Shown here: piece after piece, positions 42,291-51,243 of the stretch
How the letters are laid out: each line of letters begins with the position of its first letter
Numbering within the stretch: position 1 is the stretch's first letter
NCBI RefSeq assembly: GCF_011440305.1
Contig: NZ_JAAOIW010000001.1
Location: 868,001-932,000 of the forward strand
DNA: 64,000 nucleotides
Origin: Paenibacillus agricola
GTDB lineage: Bacteria; Bacillota; Bacilli; Paenibacillales; NBRC-103111
Direction: 5' to 3'
The notes under the pieces: model-generated
Told to the model about the DNA's origin: nothing
The model's input: the letters and a program-made list of their open reading frames with translations, nothing else
Database searches by the model: none
Position numbers and translations under genes: made by a program

Positions 42291-44360
42291 ATGGTACAAA
42301 GTTTGTGGGAAGCATCTAAAGCAGCAGAGAAGGTAACAGGTCTTGATCAATTGGTTTATCGTTCGAATTTAATTGGTACTGATCGTCGTGTATGTAATTT
42401 TGGCGGAGGTAATACCTCAACTAAGACAGTTGTCAAGGATTTCCGTGGTCGTGATGTGGAAGTTATGTATGTGAAAGGCAGCGGCTCCGACTTGGCTTCG
42501 ATGAAAGCGGCTAATTTTACAGGCTTACGCATGGAGGATATTCGTCCTTTGTTCGACAAACCGGAAATGCCCGATGCCGAAATGGTCGCTTACCTGGCGA
42601 ACTGCATGATCGATGCCAAGGACCCTCGTGCTTCAATTGAAACCTTGCTTCACGCTTTTCTTCCATTTAAACATGTTGACCATACCCACCCCGATTCCAT
42701 CATCAGCCTTTGTTGCGCAGATAATGGCAAAGAGCTAGCTACTGAAATTTTTGGCGACCGCTTTGTATGGGTTCCTTATATACGTCCTGGCTTCACCCTC
42801 TCCAAGATGATCGCTGAAGGTGTTCTTAACAACCCTAATGCCGAGCTGGTACTTATGGAGAAGCACGGTCTGGTTACATGGGGAGAAACCTCCGAGGAGG
42901 CTTATGCCCAAACGATCAAAATCATCACTGAAGCCGAAAGCTTTATTGAAGCACGCATTAAAGAAGAGCAAGTTTTCGGTGGTGTGAAGCACGCCGCTTT
43001 AGCTGCTGACGTTCGTAAAAGCGTTGCCGCACAAGTGATGCCTACGATCCGCGGCGCTGTAAGCGATGCAAAGAAAATGATCCTCTCCTTCGACGATGCT
43101 GATGATGTCCTGCAATTCGTTGGCGGTACAAATTCCGCAACTCTTTCCCAAGTAGGTGCAGCTTGCCCTGACCACCTTGTCCACACGAAGGTTGTTCCAT
43201 TATTCATTGATTGGACGCCGAATGCTGACGATATCGATGGCCTGAAAGCAAAGCTTAAAGAAGGCGTCGCTGCTTACAAAGAGATGTACAAAGCTTATTT
43301 CGACCGCAACAAAAACGAAGGCGATGTGATGTTCGAAGCAGCGCCGCGTGTTATTCTGATTCCAGGTGTCGGCATGATTAACACTGGCAAGAGCTGGGCT
43401 ATGTCGCAGGTTAGCGGGGCTTTGTACCACCGTGCAATTGCCGTTATGCGTGGCGCTACTGCCCTTGGCGAATTCGTCTCCCTTGTCGAAAACGAATCGT
43501 ATAATGTCGAATATTGGCCGCTTGAGCTTTACAAATTGTCCTTGGCACCTGCGGAAGCTGAATTTTCCCGCAAAATTGCCTTTATCACTGGCGGAGCCGG
43601 TGGCATTGGCAGCGAAACTGCACGTCGCCTTGTATCTGAGGGTGCGCATGTTGTGCTGGCAGACCTTAACCTTGAAGGTGCGGAAAAGGTTGCAGCCGAG
43701 ATTAACGCAAAATACGGCGAAAACCGGGCGATTGCCGTTAAAATGGATGTAACCAGCGAAGATATGATTAAAGCTGCTTATGCCGAGACCTCCATCACTT
43801 ATGGCGGCGTGGATATTATTATCAATAACGCAGGTCTTGCTACCTCTAGCCCATTCGACCAAACCTCGCTCAAGGAATGGAATTTGAACATGAATGTGCT
43901 TGGAACGGGATATTTCCTCGTTGCCCGCGAAGCGTTCATTCTCATGAAGGAACAAGCCATCGGCGGCAATATGGTGTTCATCGGCTCCAAGAACTCCATT
44001 TATGCTGGTAAAAGCGCTTCGGCCTACAGCTCGGTTAAAGCATTAGAGGCTCATCTTGCACGTTGCATCGCCGCAGAAGGCGGAGAGTTCGGCATTCGCG
44101 TCAATACGATCTTGCCGGATGCGATCCTGCAAGGCTCGGCGATTTGGAACGGAAGCTGGCGTACAGAGCGTGCCGCTGCCTACGGCATTGAGCCGGATCA
44201 ATTGGAAGAGCATTATCGCAAACGCACAACCCTGCTCGTTAATATTTATCCACGCGATATTGCCGAAGGCATTGCTTTCTTTGCTTCTTCGAAATCGGAT
44301 AAAACGACAGGCTGCATGCTAACTATCGATGGCGGCGTACCGGCTGCATTTACTCGCTAA
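42291..44360 (+). CDS. rhaEW: Bifunctional rhamnulose-1-phosphate aldolase/lactaldehyde dehydrogenase
   Basis: 689 residues in two enzymes. Residues 1 to about 420 are a class II aldolase/adducin domain with metal-binding HTH (131-133, DHTHPDS) and EKHGLVTWG. Residues from about 425 are a short-chain dehydrogenase with ITGGAGGIGSE, NNAG, and catalytic YSSVK, ending TGCMLTIDGG. This fusion is the YuxG/RhaEW type: the aldolase splits L-rhamnulose-1-phosphate to DHAP and L-lactaldehyde, and the dehydrogenase oxidises the lactaldehyde to lactate, so the toxic aldehyde is passed on within one protein. ATG at 42291 follows GGAGG. First gene of the rhamnose operon. Confidence 0.95.
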   Translation: MVQSLWEASKAAEKVTGLDQLVYRSNLIGTDRRVCNFGGGNTSTKTVVKDFRGRDVEVMYVKGSGSDLASMKAANFTGLRMEDIRPLFDKPEMPDAEMVAYLANCMIDAKDPRASIETLLHAFLPFKHVDHTHPDSIISLCCADNGKELATEIFGDRFVWVPYIRPGFTLSKMIAEGVLNNPNAELVLMEKHGLVTWGETSEEAYAQTIKIITEAESFIEARIKEEQVFGGVKHAALAADVRKSVAAQVMPTIRGAVSDAKKMILSFDDADDVLQFVGGTNSATLSQVGAACPDHLVHTKVVPLFIDWTPNADDIDGLKAKLKEGVAAYKEMYKAYFDRNKNEGDVMFEAAPRVILIPGVGMINTGKSWAMSQVSGALYHRAIAVMRGATALGEFVSLVENESYNVEYWPLELYKLSLAPAEAEFSRKIAFITGGAGGIGSETARRLVSEGAHVVLADLNLEGAEKVAAEINAKYGENRAIAVKMDVTSEDMIKAAYAETSITYGGVDIIINNAGLATSSPFDQTSLKEWNLNMNVLGTGYFLVAREAFILMKEQAIGGNMVFIGSKNSIYAGKSASAYSSVKALEAHLARCIAAEGGEFGIRVNTILPDAILQGSAIWNGSWRTERAAAYGIEPDQLEEHYRKRTTLLVNIYPRDIAEGIAFFASSKSDKTTGCMLTIDGGVPAAFTR

Positions 44361-44404
44361 TCGATGATCTTGATCTTGATTAACCTATAAAGGAGACTAC
44401 CTAT

Positions 44405-44776
44405 ATGCCGTCAGCTACAGGGGAAAAGCTTTGGATTATTCCTGACGGTTACATTCCGGAGCTTAGCTCCGGAGCGTTAACCAGCCATGAATCGATCTGT
44501 GTACTAAATACCGCATCCGAGGATGCCCAGCTTAGCATTACGATCTTTTTTGAGGATCGGGAGCCCATTGAGGATATATGGGAGGTTGTTCCAGCCCGCC
44601 GGACGAAGCATATCCGCACTAGCTCTTTAGCCAAAGAAGGTAAATCGATCCCAATTGCCGTACCCTATGCAATTGAAGTAAAAAGTGATATTCCGGTTAT
44701 TGTCCAATATAGCCGCTTGGATGCGACCCAGGCTGAGAATGCCTTAATGTCGGTCATTGCTTATCCCGTCAAATAA
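44405..44776 (+). CDS. ASRT-family (Anabaena sensory rhodopsin transducer-like) protein
   Basis: 123 residues. I recognise the family from GYIPELSSGALTSHESICVLN, VPARRTKHIRTSSL, VIVQYSRLDATQAENALMS and the end VIAYPVK, which closely follow the Anabaena transducer. No rhodopsin gene is present. Published analysis of this superfamily (De Souza, Iyer and Aravind) proposed small-molecule, probably sugar, binding by its beta-sandwich. Here the gene lies 44 nt after the fused aldolase and 60 nt before rhaA, exactly where other clusters have the rhamnose mutarotase rhaM, which is missing. A sugar-binding or enzymatic role in rhamnose use is a good inference. AAAGGAG precedes ATG 44405. Confidence 0.88.
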   Translation: MPSATGEKLWIIPDGYIPELSSGALTSHESICVLNTASEDAQLSITIFFEDREPIEDIWEVVPARRTKHIRTSSLAKEGKSIPIAVPYAIEVKSDIPVIVQYSRLDATQAENALMSVIAYPVK

Positions 44777-44836
44777 AGGATTGCTTATCTCATTGTATAA
44801 TCATTCATCCAATACTAAGTTAGAGGAGCCTAACCC

Positions 44837-46093
44837 ATGGACAAAAACGTTCAAGCCAATTATGAATTAGCCAAAGAGCTATATGCCTCGCATGGAATTG
44901 ATGTAGATCAAGTACTTAAGCAGTTGGAAAATGTGAAAATTTCGATGCATTGCTGGCAAGGTGATGATGTAAAGGGCTTCTTGAATCGTGACCAGGATTT
45001 GACTGGCGGCATCTCCGTAACAGGTAATTACCCCGGAGCGGCGCAAACCCCTGCCCAGCTTCGTGCAGATTTGGAGAAAGCGTTCTCTTTGATTCCCGGC
45101 AAGCATAAGGTCAATCTTCATGCTATCTATGCAGATACAGATGAAAAGGTTGAGCTTAATGATCTGGAACCGAAGCATTTTGAAAGATGGGTAGCATGGT
45201 GCAAGGAGCAAGGGCTGGGACTTGATTTCAACCCGACCTGCTTCTCCCATGAAAAATCCAGTGACGGCTTTACATTAAGCCACTCCGATCCTGAAATCCG
45301 CCAATTTTGGATTGACCACTGCAAAGCATCGCGAAAAATCGGTGCTTACTTCGGTGAGCAATTGGGCCAAACCTGCGTAACGAACATCTGGGTACCGGAT
45401 GGCTATAAGGATGTCCCCGCTGACCGGATGGCGCCAAGACAACGCTTGAAGTCGGCACTCGACGAAGTGTTTGCCGAGGAGCTCAATCCCGCACATAACC
45501 TGGATGCCGTTGAAAGCAAGCTGTTTGGCCTCGGGTCCGAAGCCTATGTCGTTGGCTCTCATGAGTTCTACATGGGCTATGGCATCCAGAACAACAAACT
45601 GATCTGCCTCGACGCCGGCCACTTCCACCCGACAGAGGTGATCTCCAATAAATTATCGGCTCTTTCTTTGTTTACCGATGGTATCCTGCTGCACGTCAGC
45701 CGTCCGATGAGATGGGACAGCGACCACGTTGTAACTATGGATGATGAGTTAATTGAGATCGGCAGAGAATTAGTACGCGGCAACCTGCTTGGCAAAACAC
45801 ATATCGGCCTCGATTTCTTCGATGCAAGCATTAACCGTGTAGCTGCTTGGGTAATCGGTACGCGCAACACCATTAAAGCTATACTTCGTGCTATGCTTGA
45901 TCCGGTGGAGGCTTTGAAAAAAGCTGAGCTTGAGGGCGACTACACCACACGCCTTGCTTTGACCGAAGAGTTCAAATCGTATCCGTTTGGCGCGATTTGG
46001 GATTACTATTGTGCCTCCAAAAACGTTCCCGTTCGCGAGGAATGGCTGGCCGAAGTGAAAAGCTATGAGCAAGAAGTGCTGCTTAAACGATAA
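44837..46093 (+). CDS. rhaA: L-rhamnose isomerase
   Basis: 418 residues, full length. The sequence follows RhaA throughout: [41 protein letters not shown], the metal-ligand region [13 protein letters not shown], and [23 protein letters not shown]. It isomerises L-rhamnose to L-rhamnulose with Mn2+. ATG at 44837 follows AGAGGAG. Third gene of the operon, 44 nt before the kinase start. Confidence 0.96.
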   Translation: MDKNVQANYELAKELYASHGIDVDQVLKQLENVKISMHCWQGDDVKGFLNRDQDLTGGISVTGNYPGAAQTPAQLRADLEKAFSLIPGKHKVNLHAIYADTDEKVELNDLEPKHFERWVAWCKEQGLGLDFNPTCFSHEKSSDGFTLSHSDPEIRQFWIDHCKASRKIGAYFGEQLGQTCVTNIWVPDGYKDVPADRMAPRQRLKSALDEVFAEELNPAHNLDAVESKLFGLGSEAYVVGSHEFYMGYGIQNNKLICLDAGHFHPTEVISNKLSALSLFTDGILLHVSRPMRWDSDHVVTMDDELIEIGRELVRGNLLGKTHIGLDFFDASINRVAAWVIGTRNTIKAILRAMLDPVEALKKAELEGDYTTRLALTEEFKSYPFGAIWDYYCASKNVPVREEWLAEVKSYEQEVLLKR

Positions 46094-46137
46094 AATGGTG
46101 TGGAGTGGATACAAATTGACGAGTAAGGGTGATAACC

Positions 46138-47613
46138 TTGGGTGATATTATCGCTTTTGATCTAGGGGCTAGCAGCGGCAGAGCGCTGCTTGGCCGCTTG
46201 GTAGATGGCAAGATCGAAATAACGGAGCTTCATCGGTTTTCCAATGATCCTGTGCAGGTGGGCGAACGCCTGCATTGGGATATATTGCGGTTGTACCACG
46301 AAATCAAGCAAGGGCTGTTAATCGCCAAAAACCAAGGAATCGACGTGCAAAGCATTGGAATCGATTCCTGGGCGGTCGATTTTGGCTTTATCGGCAAAAA
46401 CGGCGAATTGGTCGGCAACCCATACCATTACCGTGACCGCCATACGGAGGATGCTATGGAGCAGCTTTTTGCCCAAATTCCAGCATCTGTTATCTTCGGA
46501 AAAACAGGCATTCAATTTTTGCAGTTTAATACGATTTTCCAATTATTTGCTCTTAAACAAGCTAATTCCCCCTGGCTGCAAGAAGGCAACCGATTTCTTA
46601 TGATCCCGGATTTGCTGAGATACTTCCTAACCGGGGACATGCACAATGAGTTTTCGAATGCTACGACGACACAATTATTTAACCCCATTAAGGGTGATTG
46701 GGATGAAGATCTGCTCAAGCTGCTCGATTTCCCTAAATCTTGGTTTGGCGATGTGCTCCAGCCTGGCAGTAAAGCCGGTATGCTGCAAGCCTCCGTTTGC
46801 GAGGAGCTCGGCATGAAGTCGATTCCCGTCTATGCAGTAGCCGAGCATGATACCGGCTCCGCCGTAGCGGCTGTTCCAGCAACCGACTGTTCTTTTGCCT
46901 ATTTAAGCTGCGGCACTTGGTCGTTGATGGGTACAGAGGTGCAAAAGCCAGCTATTAACGATTTGGCGCAAAAGCTGAATTTCACCAATGAAGGCGGTGT
47001 CGAGGGAACATACCGCTTACTTAAAAATATTATGGGCTTATGGATTTTGCAGGAATGCCGCCGCGAGTGGGAACGAGCAGGAAAATCGTATGCATTTCCC
47101 GAATTGGTTCAAATGGCCGGTGTGGCTAAACCTTTTGGAGCTTTTATCGATCCGGATGATTCGATGTTCCTTGCACCTGGCGATATGCCTGCAAGAATTA
47201 CGCAATATTGCTTACAGACAGGCCAGCAGGCGCCTGAGTCCGTTGGGGAAATCGTCCGCTGCATTCTGGAAAGCCTTGCTATGAAATACAGGTTCGTGTT
47301 CGAGATGACCGAGCGCCTATCCACACAGAAATTTAATGGCTTGCATATGGTCGGAGGCGGCATTCAAAATACGCTACTCTGCCAGTGGTCAGCTAATGCA
47401 ATAGGCAAGCCGGTCTGGGCGGGTCCTTCAGAAGGAAGTGCCATTGGGAATTTGGCTGTCCAATGGATCGCCCAAGGTGTATTCAAGGATATTTGGGAGG
47501 CACGCCAAGTGATCCGGGATTCCTTCCCGCTTGCTACCTATGAGCCAGAGGAGCAGGAATTGTGGGCTGAGGCCTACGGCCAATTCACAAAGTTGACAGG
47601 GATTGCCGAGTAG
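46138..47613 (+). CDS. rhaB: Rhamnulokinase
   Basis: 491 residues, FGGY carbohydrate kinase. N-terminal phosphate-binding AFDLGASSGRALLG, SIGIDSWAVDFGF, and the C-terminal nucleotide-binding HMVGGGIQNTLLCQWSANA fit rhamnulokinase. It phosphorylates L-rhamnulose at C1. GTG 46129 is too close to AAGGG, so TTG 46138, 6 nt after AAGGGTG, is preferred. It is followed after 38 nt by the DeoR-type regulator gene. Confidence 0.95.
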   Translation: MGDIIAFDLGASSGRALLGRLVDGKIEITELHRFSNDPVQVGERLHWDILRLYHEIKQGLLIAKNQGIDVQSIGIDSWAVDFGFIGKNGELVGNPYHYRDRHTEDAMEQLFAQIPASVIFGKTGIQFLQFNTIFQLFALKQANSPWLQEGNRFLMIPDLLRYFLTGDMHNEFSNATTTQLFNPIKGDWDEDLLKLLDFPKSWFGDVLQPGSKAGMLQASVCEELGMKSIPVYAVAEHDTGSAVAAVPATDCSFAYLSCGTWSLMGTEVQKPAINDLAQKLNFTNEGGVEGTYRLLKNIMGLWILQECRREWERAGKSYAFPELVQMAGVAKPFGAFIDPDDSMFLAPGDMPARITQYCLQTGQQAPESVGEIVRCILESLAMKYRFVFEMTERLSTQKFNGLHMVGGGIQNTLLCQWSANAIGKPVWAGPSEGSAIGNLAVQWIAQGVFKDIWEARQVIRDSFPLATYEPEEQELWAEAYGQFTKLTGIAE

Positions 47614-47651
47614 CCTATGCTGCATATATTGTTTGTGAAAAGAGGTACGCC

Positions 47652-48413
47652 ATGCTAGTTGCGGAGCGTTATGAGATGATTGTAGGTTTGGTTAACGAAA
47701 GAGGCGGCATTAGGGTATCCGAGCTTAGCGAGCTCTGCCAGGTTACGGAGGAGACGATTCGCCGCGACCTGGACCGCTTGGAGCAAGCCGGCCGTCTTCG
47801 CCGGTCGCATGGCGGTGCGGTTAGCGTTAAAGATAACCAGCAACCGGAAATCCCTTATTCCGAACGGGAAATTACCCACGCCGAAGAGAAAAAAAGGATT
47901 GCCCAGGAAGCGATCAAGCTGATCGGCTCCAAGGACCGGATTCTCCTCGACGCCAGCTCGACGGCCTGGTATATGGCTGCCGACTTGCCTGATCTGCCTC
48001 TGACCGTGCTTACGAATTCAATCAAGGTCGCTACGGAGCTTAGCAGCAAGGAGAAAATCCAGGTGATCTCGACGGGCGGCATTTTGGCGCAACGTTCCTT
48101 GTCCTTTGTGGGGCCGCTCGCCGAACGTTCGCTTGATGCCTACCATGTAGACAAGGTTTTCCTTTCCTGCAAGGGCGTACATCTGGGCCGTGGCATCAGT
48201 GAGTCCAATGAGCTGCAGGCTCGCATCAAAGAGCGGATGATCGGCATGGCAGATCAGGTGATCCTCTTGGCGGATTCCAGTAAATTCGGCGTACAAGCAT
48301 TCACCCATGTTGCCCATTTATCCGAGGTCGATGTTATTATTACAGACCGCCGCTTGGACAAGGAAACATTGGAGCGGTTGCAGGATCTGGGAATTACCGT
48401 TGTAACTGTATAA
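47652..48413 (+). CDS. rhaR: DeoR-family rhamnose operon regulator
   Basis: 253 residues. N-terminal DeoR HTH (ERYEMIVGLVNERGGIRVSEL, VTEETIRRDLDRLEQAGRLRRSHGGAV) and C-terminal effector domain (LLDASSTAWYMA, LTNSIKVATEL, LADSSKFGVQAF). In Bacillus subtilis the orthologous regulator (YulB/RhaR) represses the cluster and is relieved by L-rhamnulose-1-phosphate. It is last in the operon and followed by a strong terminator. ATG at 47652 follows AAGAGGT. Confidence 0.92.
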   Translation: MLVAERYEMIVGLVNERGGIRVSELSELCQVTEETIRRDLDRLEQAGRLRRSHGGAVSVKDNQQPEIPYSEREITHAEEKKRIAQEAIKLIGSKDRILLDASSTAWYMAADLPDLPLTVLTNSIKVATELSSKEKIQVISTGGILAQRSLSFVGPLAERSLDAYHVDKVFLSCKGVHLGRGISESNELQARIKERMIGMADQVILLADSSKFGVQAFTHVAHLSEVDVIITDRRLDKETLERLQDLGITVVTV

Positions 48414-48466
48414 TGAACCCTCTCCAACCTCGCAACATATGGGTAGGTTGGAAAGGGTTCATTTTG
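48413..48466. terminator. Strong terminator after the rhamnose operon
   Basis: AATGAACCCT-CTCCAACCT pairs with AGGTTGGAAAGGGTTCATT (one small bulge) and is followed by TTG, immediately after the rhaR stop codon. Confidence 0.85.
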
Positions 48467-48499
48467 TTGCGTTGATTTCTTTCTCATTCGAGGCTACGC

Positions 48500-48528
48500 T
48501 TGAAACTGTACCGCCTAAACGGTATATT
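48500..48528 (+). promoter_or_regulatory. Sigma-A promoter of the SMR transporter gene
   Basis: TTGAAA (48500-48505), 17-nt spacer, TATATT (48523-48528), 47 nt upstream of the ATG. The spacer holds the small hairpin TACCG/CGGTA. I saw no guanidine-riboswitch-like structure in the short leader. Confidence 0.75.
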
Positions 48529-48575
48529 TAACCTTCCAGCAGTTGGTAGATTCAATAAAGGAAGGATGGTGAAGC

Positions 48576-48953
48576 ATGGCTTATTTATTTTTAGCGATTT
48601 CCATTGTAAGCGAGCTTATTGGAACCTCCATGCTAAAAGCATCCCAAGGGTTTACAAAGCTGCTCCCTATCTTAGGAGTGATTATTAGCTTTGGTTGTTC
48701 GTTCTTCTTTTTATCCTTATCGCTCAAAACGATACCCTTAAATGCCGCCTACGCCATTTGGTCTGGCTTAGGTACGATTGCTACTGTTGCCATATCGGTA
48801 CTTATTTGGAAAGAGAAAATCAATATAGGGAGTATTATTGGCATTTCTTTAATCGTCATTGGAGTCGCTGTACTAAACCTCTTTGGCCCCGCCCATGGCA
48901 GCGATGCAGCGGATCCTTCAAAATCGGAGCCGTCTATAGCCCAGAAAAAATAA
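48576..48953 (+). CDS. Small multidrug resistance (SMR) family transporter
   Basis: 125 residues with four hydrophobic segments. The essential Glu13 is in AISIVSELIGTSMLK, and YAIWSGLGTIATV is the SMR signature. It works as a dimer exchanging protons for cationic compounds. The 20-residue hydrophilic C-terminal tail (GPAHGSDAADPSKSEPSIAQKK) is longer than usual. EmrE/QacC-like rather than guanidinium-specific Gdx is suggested by the single-gene setting and lack of a riboswitch, but this is not certain. AAGGATGG lies upstream of ATG 48576. Confidence 0.92.
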   Translation: MAYLFLAISIVSELIGTSMLKASQGFTKLLPILGVIISFGCSFFFLSLSLKTIPLNAAYAIWSGLGTIATVAISVLIWKEKINIGSIIGISLIVIGVAVLNLFGPAHGSDAADPSKSEPSIAQKK

Positions 48954-48963
48954 GCACATGGAT

Positions 48964-49013
48964 AAAAAAAGCCCCCGATTCCACTTTTACAGTGAATTCA
49001 GAGGATTTTTTTG
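48964..49013 (+). terminator. Probable terminator after the SMR gene
   Basis: A hairpin around CCACTTTTACAGTG with flanking CCCC..GAGG pairing and a downstream TTTTTTTG run. The stem is imperfect. The A-run on the left could serve the opposite strand. Confidence 0.55.
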
Positions 49014-49065
49014 TTTATTGCATTGGATTGTTGCAGGTTGTCAGGTGATACAACGTTTCAACGTT

Positions 49066-49845
49066 TCAAGCTATAATCGTTGGTCGCATACGCAGAGCAG
49101 GTACTGGATCGTTGCAAGTCATTAGGGTAACGCCGCATTCCAGCGCATAAGCTGCCTGCTGTTCATCGTCAGGGCAATAGCACCAAGCTAAAATCCCCAT
49201 ATCCTGAAACGATGCGACTACTTCCGGCGTCAACAAGCTCATACTGATACCCGCCGCCCACATTTTAGAATAGGTTCCGGTATCGCCGGGCACAAAATTG
49301 GACATAACGTCCCCAAGAAAACCTTGGGTGCGAACCTGGTGCTTGTCATGGAGATAAGCCAGAATATCAGCATCGAAGCAGGTAAACACACAGCGGGACA
49401 AATAGCCGTATTGTTGAAGCAGGGCAATGGTTTTATCCACAGCCTCCTGCGCATTCTCGCTTTTTTTAATTTCCACATTCAACAGAACCTCGGAATAGGG
49501 CTGAAGCAGCTGGCACAGCTCCTCAAACGTAGGTATCTTAAGCCCCTCAAAAACCTGATTAAACCAGCCTCCCGCATCCAGCTGTTTGAGCTCAGTCAAG
49601 CTGTAGTCACCTATTGGACCTGTGCCATTTGTTGTGCGATCCAGCGTCTCATCATGCAGCACCATCAATACGTTGTCCTTGGACAGCCGCAGGTCAAACT
49701 CCAGCATATCTACACCTAGCTCCAATGCTTTTTGAAAGGCCAGCAGTGTATTCTCCGGGTAAGCAGATTTATAGCCTCTATGGGCAGCAACTATAAGTGA
49801 TGATTGATCAGCAAGAGCTTCTATCGTTTCTAGGGCTTTTTTCAT
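49066..49845 (-). CDS. ugpQ: Glycerophosphodiester phosphodiesterase, cytoplasmic
   Basis: 259 residues, GDPD family TIM barrel. Catalytic and metal residues are visible: His22 (AAHRG), Glu31 (ENTLLAF), Glu49 and Asp51 (LEFDLRLSKD), and His64 (VLHDETLDRTTNG). No signal peptide, so it cleaves glycerophosphodiesters after import to glycerol phosphate and an alcohol, as UgpQ does. Its ATG overlaps the stop codon of the binding-protein gene (49842), so the two are translationally coupled. Last gene of the araM/ugp operon. Whether it yields glycerol-3- or glycerol-1-phosphate cannot be read from sequence. Confidence 0.93.
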   Translation of the reverse strand: MKKALETIEALADQSSLIVAAHRGYKSAYPENTLLAFQKALELGVDMLEFDLRLSKDNVLMVLHDETLDRTTNGTGPIGDYSLTELKQLDAGGWFNQVFEGLKIPTFEELCQLLQPYSEVLLNVEIKKSENAQEAVDKTIALLQQYGYLSRCVFTCFDADILAYLHDKHQVRTQGFLGDVMSNFVPGDTGTYSKMWAAGISMSLLTPEVVASFQDMGILAWCYCPDDEQQAAYALECGVTLMTCNDPVPALRMRPTIIA

Positions 49846-51218
49846 TGGTTCAAAATCCTTTCTGCTTCCTTCTTGAATGTATCCAGCGTCGTCTGGACAT
49901 TTTTGCTGTCGTACATAATCGCTTCAATCGCCGAGAAAAACTCATGCATAATTTCCGGCCAAGCTACGTCCTTATTGGTATCCACTGCATATTGAAGCTG
50001 GTCATAAGCTACCTTGCGGTTAGGCTCTTTGGCCCAAAGCTCTTTCATCTCTTTGGATTCAACCATGGCTTTGGTAAAAGGCAGGTAACCGGATTGCAGA
50101 ATGAACGGCAACGCACCTTGAGGGTCTGTTTCCATCCAGCGCACAAATTCCCAGGCAGCCGCTTTGTTCGGTGAGGATGATAGCAGGGCCACATTGGCTC
50201 CACCGGTCGGTGTAGCAATCACTTTGTCCTTGGGCAGGAACGCTGTTACATAGTTAAAGGAAACGGTGCTGGCAAGGCCGCCGATGCTGCCAGTCGATCC
50301 ATACATAATGCCGACTTTGCCGTCTACAAACATTTTCGACGTAATATTCCCGGAATCCTGCGCTGGCGGGTAATACAAAGCCCCTGTATTTTGTAAGTCT
50401 TTCAGGTAGTTAAAGGCTTTAGCACCTACTCCATTGTCATAAAAACCGATTGTTTTTTTATCATCGCTAAAAAATTTTCCGCCTGCCTGTGAAAGCAAGG
50501 CAATCGGATACCATGTATCATAAGGCATGGTCACGCCATAACGTTTAACTTCGCCGTTTTCTTTAACTACAAGCGCATTAGCGGCTTTATTTAGCTCTTC
50601 CCAGGTTGAAGGAACAGCAAGCCCCAGCTCATCCAGCATTGTTTTATTGATATGTAGAATTGGAGTCGAACGGTTAAGCGGTAGGGCTACCAGCTTATTG
50701 TTGAAGGTCGAGTGCCCCATAAGGCCAGCGGTAAAGCCATCCGCACTGAGGCCAGATGTTTTAAGCAGCGGGTTGAGATCCTCCAACACATCCGCATCAG
50801 CAAACAGCTCTACATAGGCACGCTCCAGCATACTGACATCCGGTGCGGTTTTGGAGGCAATCGCCTGCTGCAGCTTCGTAACCGTCTCATCATAGCTGCC
50901 CTGGAAATTGCCAACAACCTCGATATCCTGATGGCTTTCATTGAATCGTTTGATCAGGGCATCCATATATTCACCGTTTTTACCACCCAAGGAATGCCAG
51001 AACTGTACCGTTGTTTTACCCGCTTTGGTGGGTGTTGTAGTAGTCGATGTCTGGGCTGCTGGCGCAGTAACAGCGGGTGTTGTAGCTGAGGCTGTCGGCG
51101 TTGTTGGTGCTGAGCCTGGTGTGGGCGCTGCTGTCGGCTGTGGCTGATTGCCTGTGCAGCCAGCAAGTAAGCTGACCAGCATCGTTGTGGACAAAAGTAG
51201 ACTGGACTTGTTTTTCAT
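49842..51218 (-). CDS. ugpB: Glycerol-phosphate-type ABC transporter binding lipoprotein
   Basis: 458 residues from ATG 51218, which follows GGAGGGAATT; the frame runs to 51389 but would overlap the permease gene. The signal peptide ends in SLLAGCTG (lipobox). A Pro/Thr/Ala-rich spacer of about 45 residues follows, lifting the domain from the membrane. The body is UgpB-like: VQFWHSLGGKNGEYMDALIKRFN, VVGNFQGSYDETVTKLQQAI, MLERAYVELFADADVLEDL. It binds the substrate for the permeases at 51244-52989. Confidence 0.9.
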   Translation of the reverse strand: MKNKSSLLLSTTMLVSLLAGCTGNQPQPTAAPTPGSAPTTPTASATTPAVTAPAAQTSTTTTPTKAGKTTVQFWHSLGGKNGEYMDALIKRFNESHQDIEVVGNFQGSYDETVTKLQQAIASKTAPDVSMLERAYVELFADADVLEDLNPLLKTSGLSADGFTAGLMGHSTFNNKLVALPLNRSTPILHINKTMLDELGLAVPSTWEELNKAANALVVKENGEVKRYGVTMPYDTWYPIALLSQAGGKFFSDDKKTIGFYDNGVGAKAFNYLKDLQNTGALYYPPAQDSGNITSKMFVDGKVGIMYGSTGSIGGLASTVSFNYVTAFLPKDKVIATPTGGANVALLSSSPNKAAAWEFVRWMETDPQGALPFILQSGYLPFTKAMVESKEMKELWAKEPNRKVAYDQLQYAVDTNKDVAWPEIMHEFFSAIEAIMYDSKNVQTTLDTFKKEAERILNQ

Positions 51219-51243
51219 GTTTAAATTCCCTCCGTTTTTGGTG

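Noticed and set aside
43200-43955. 251-residue minus-strand frame inside rhaEW
   Set aside because: Antisense shadow of a well-supported enzyme gene; the translation has no family features.
48467-48575. Guanidine riboswitch upstream of the SMR gene
   Set aside because: The leader is short and lacks the paired ACGR loops of the mini-ykkC type or the conserved ykkC core. A plain sigma-A promoter explains it.
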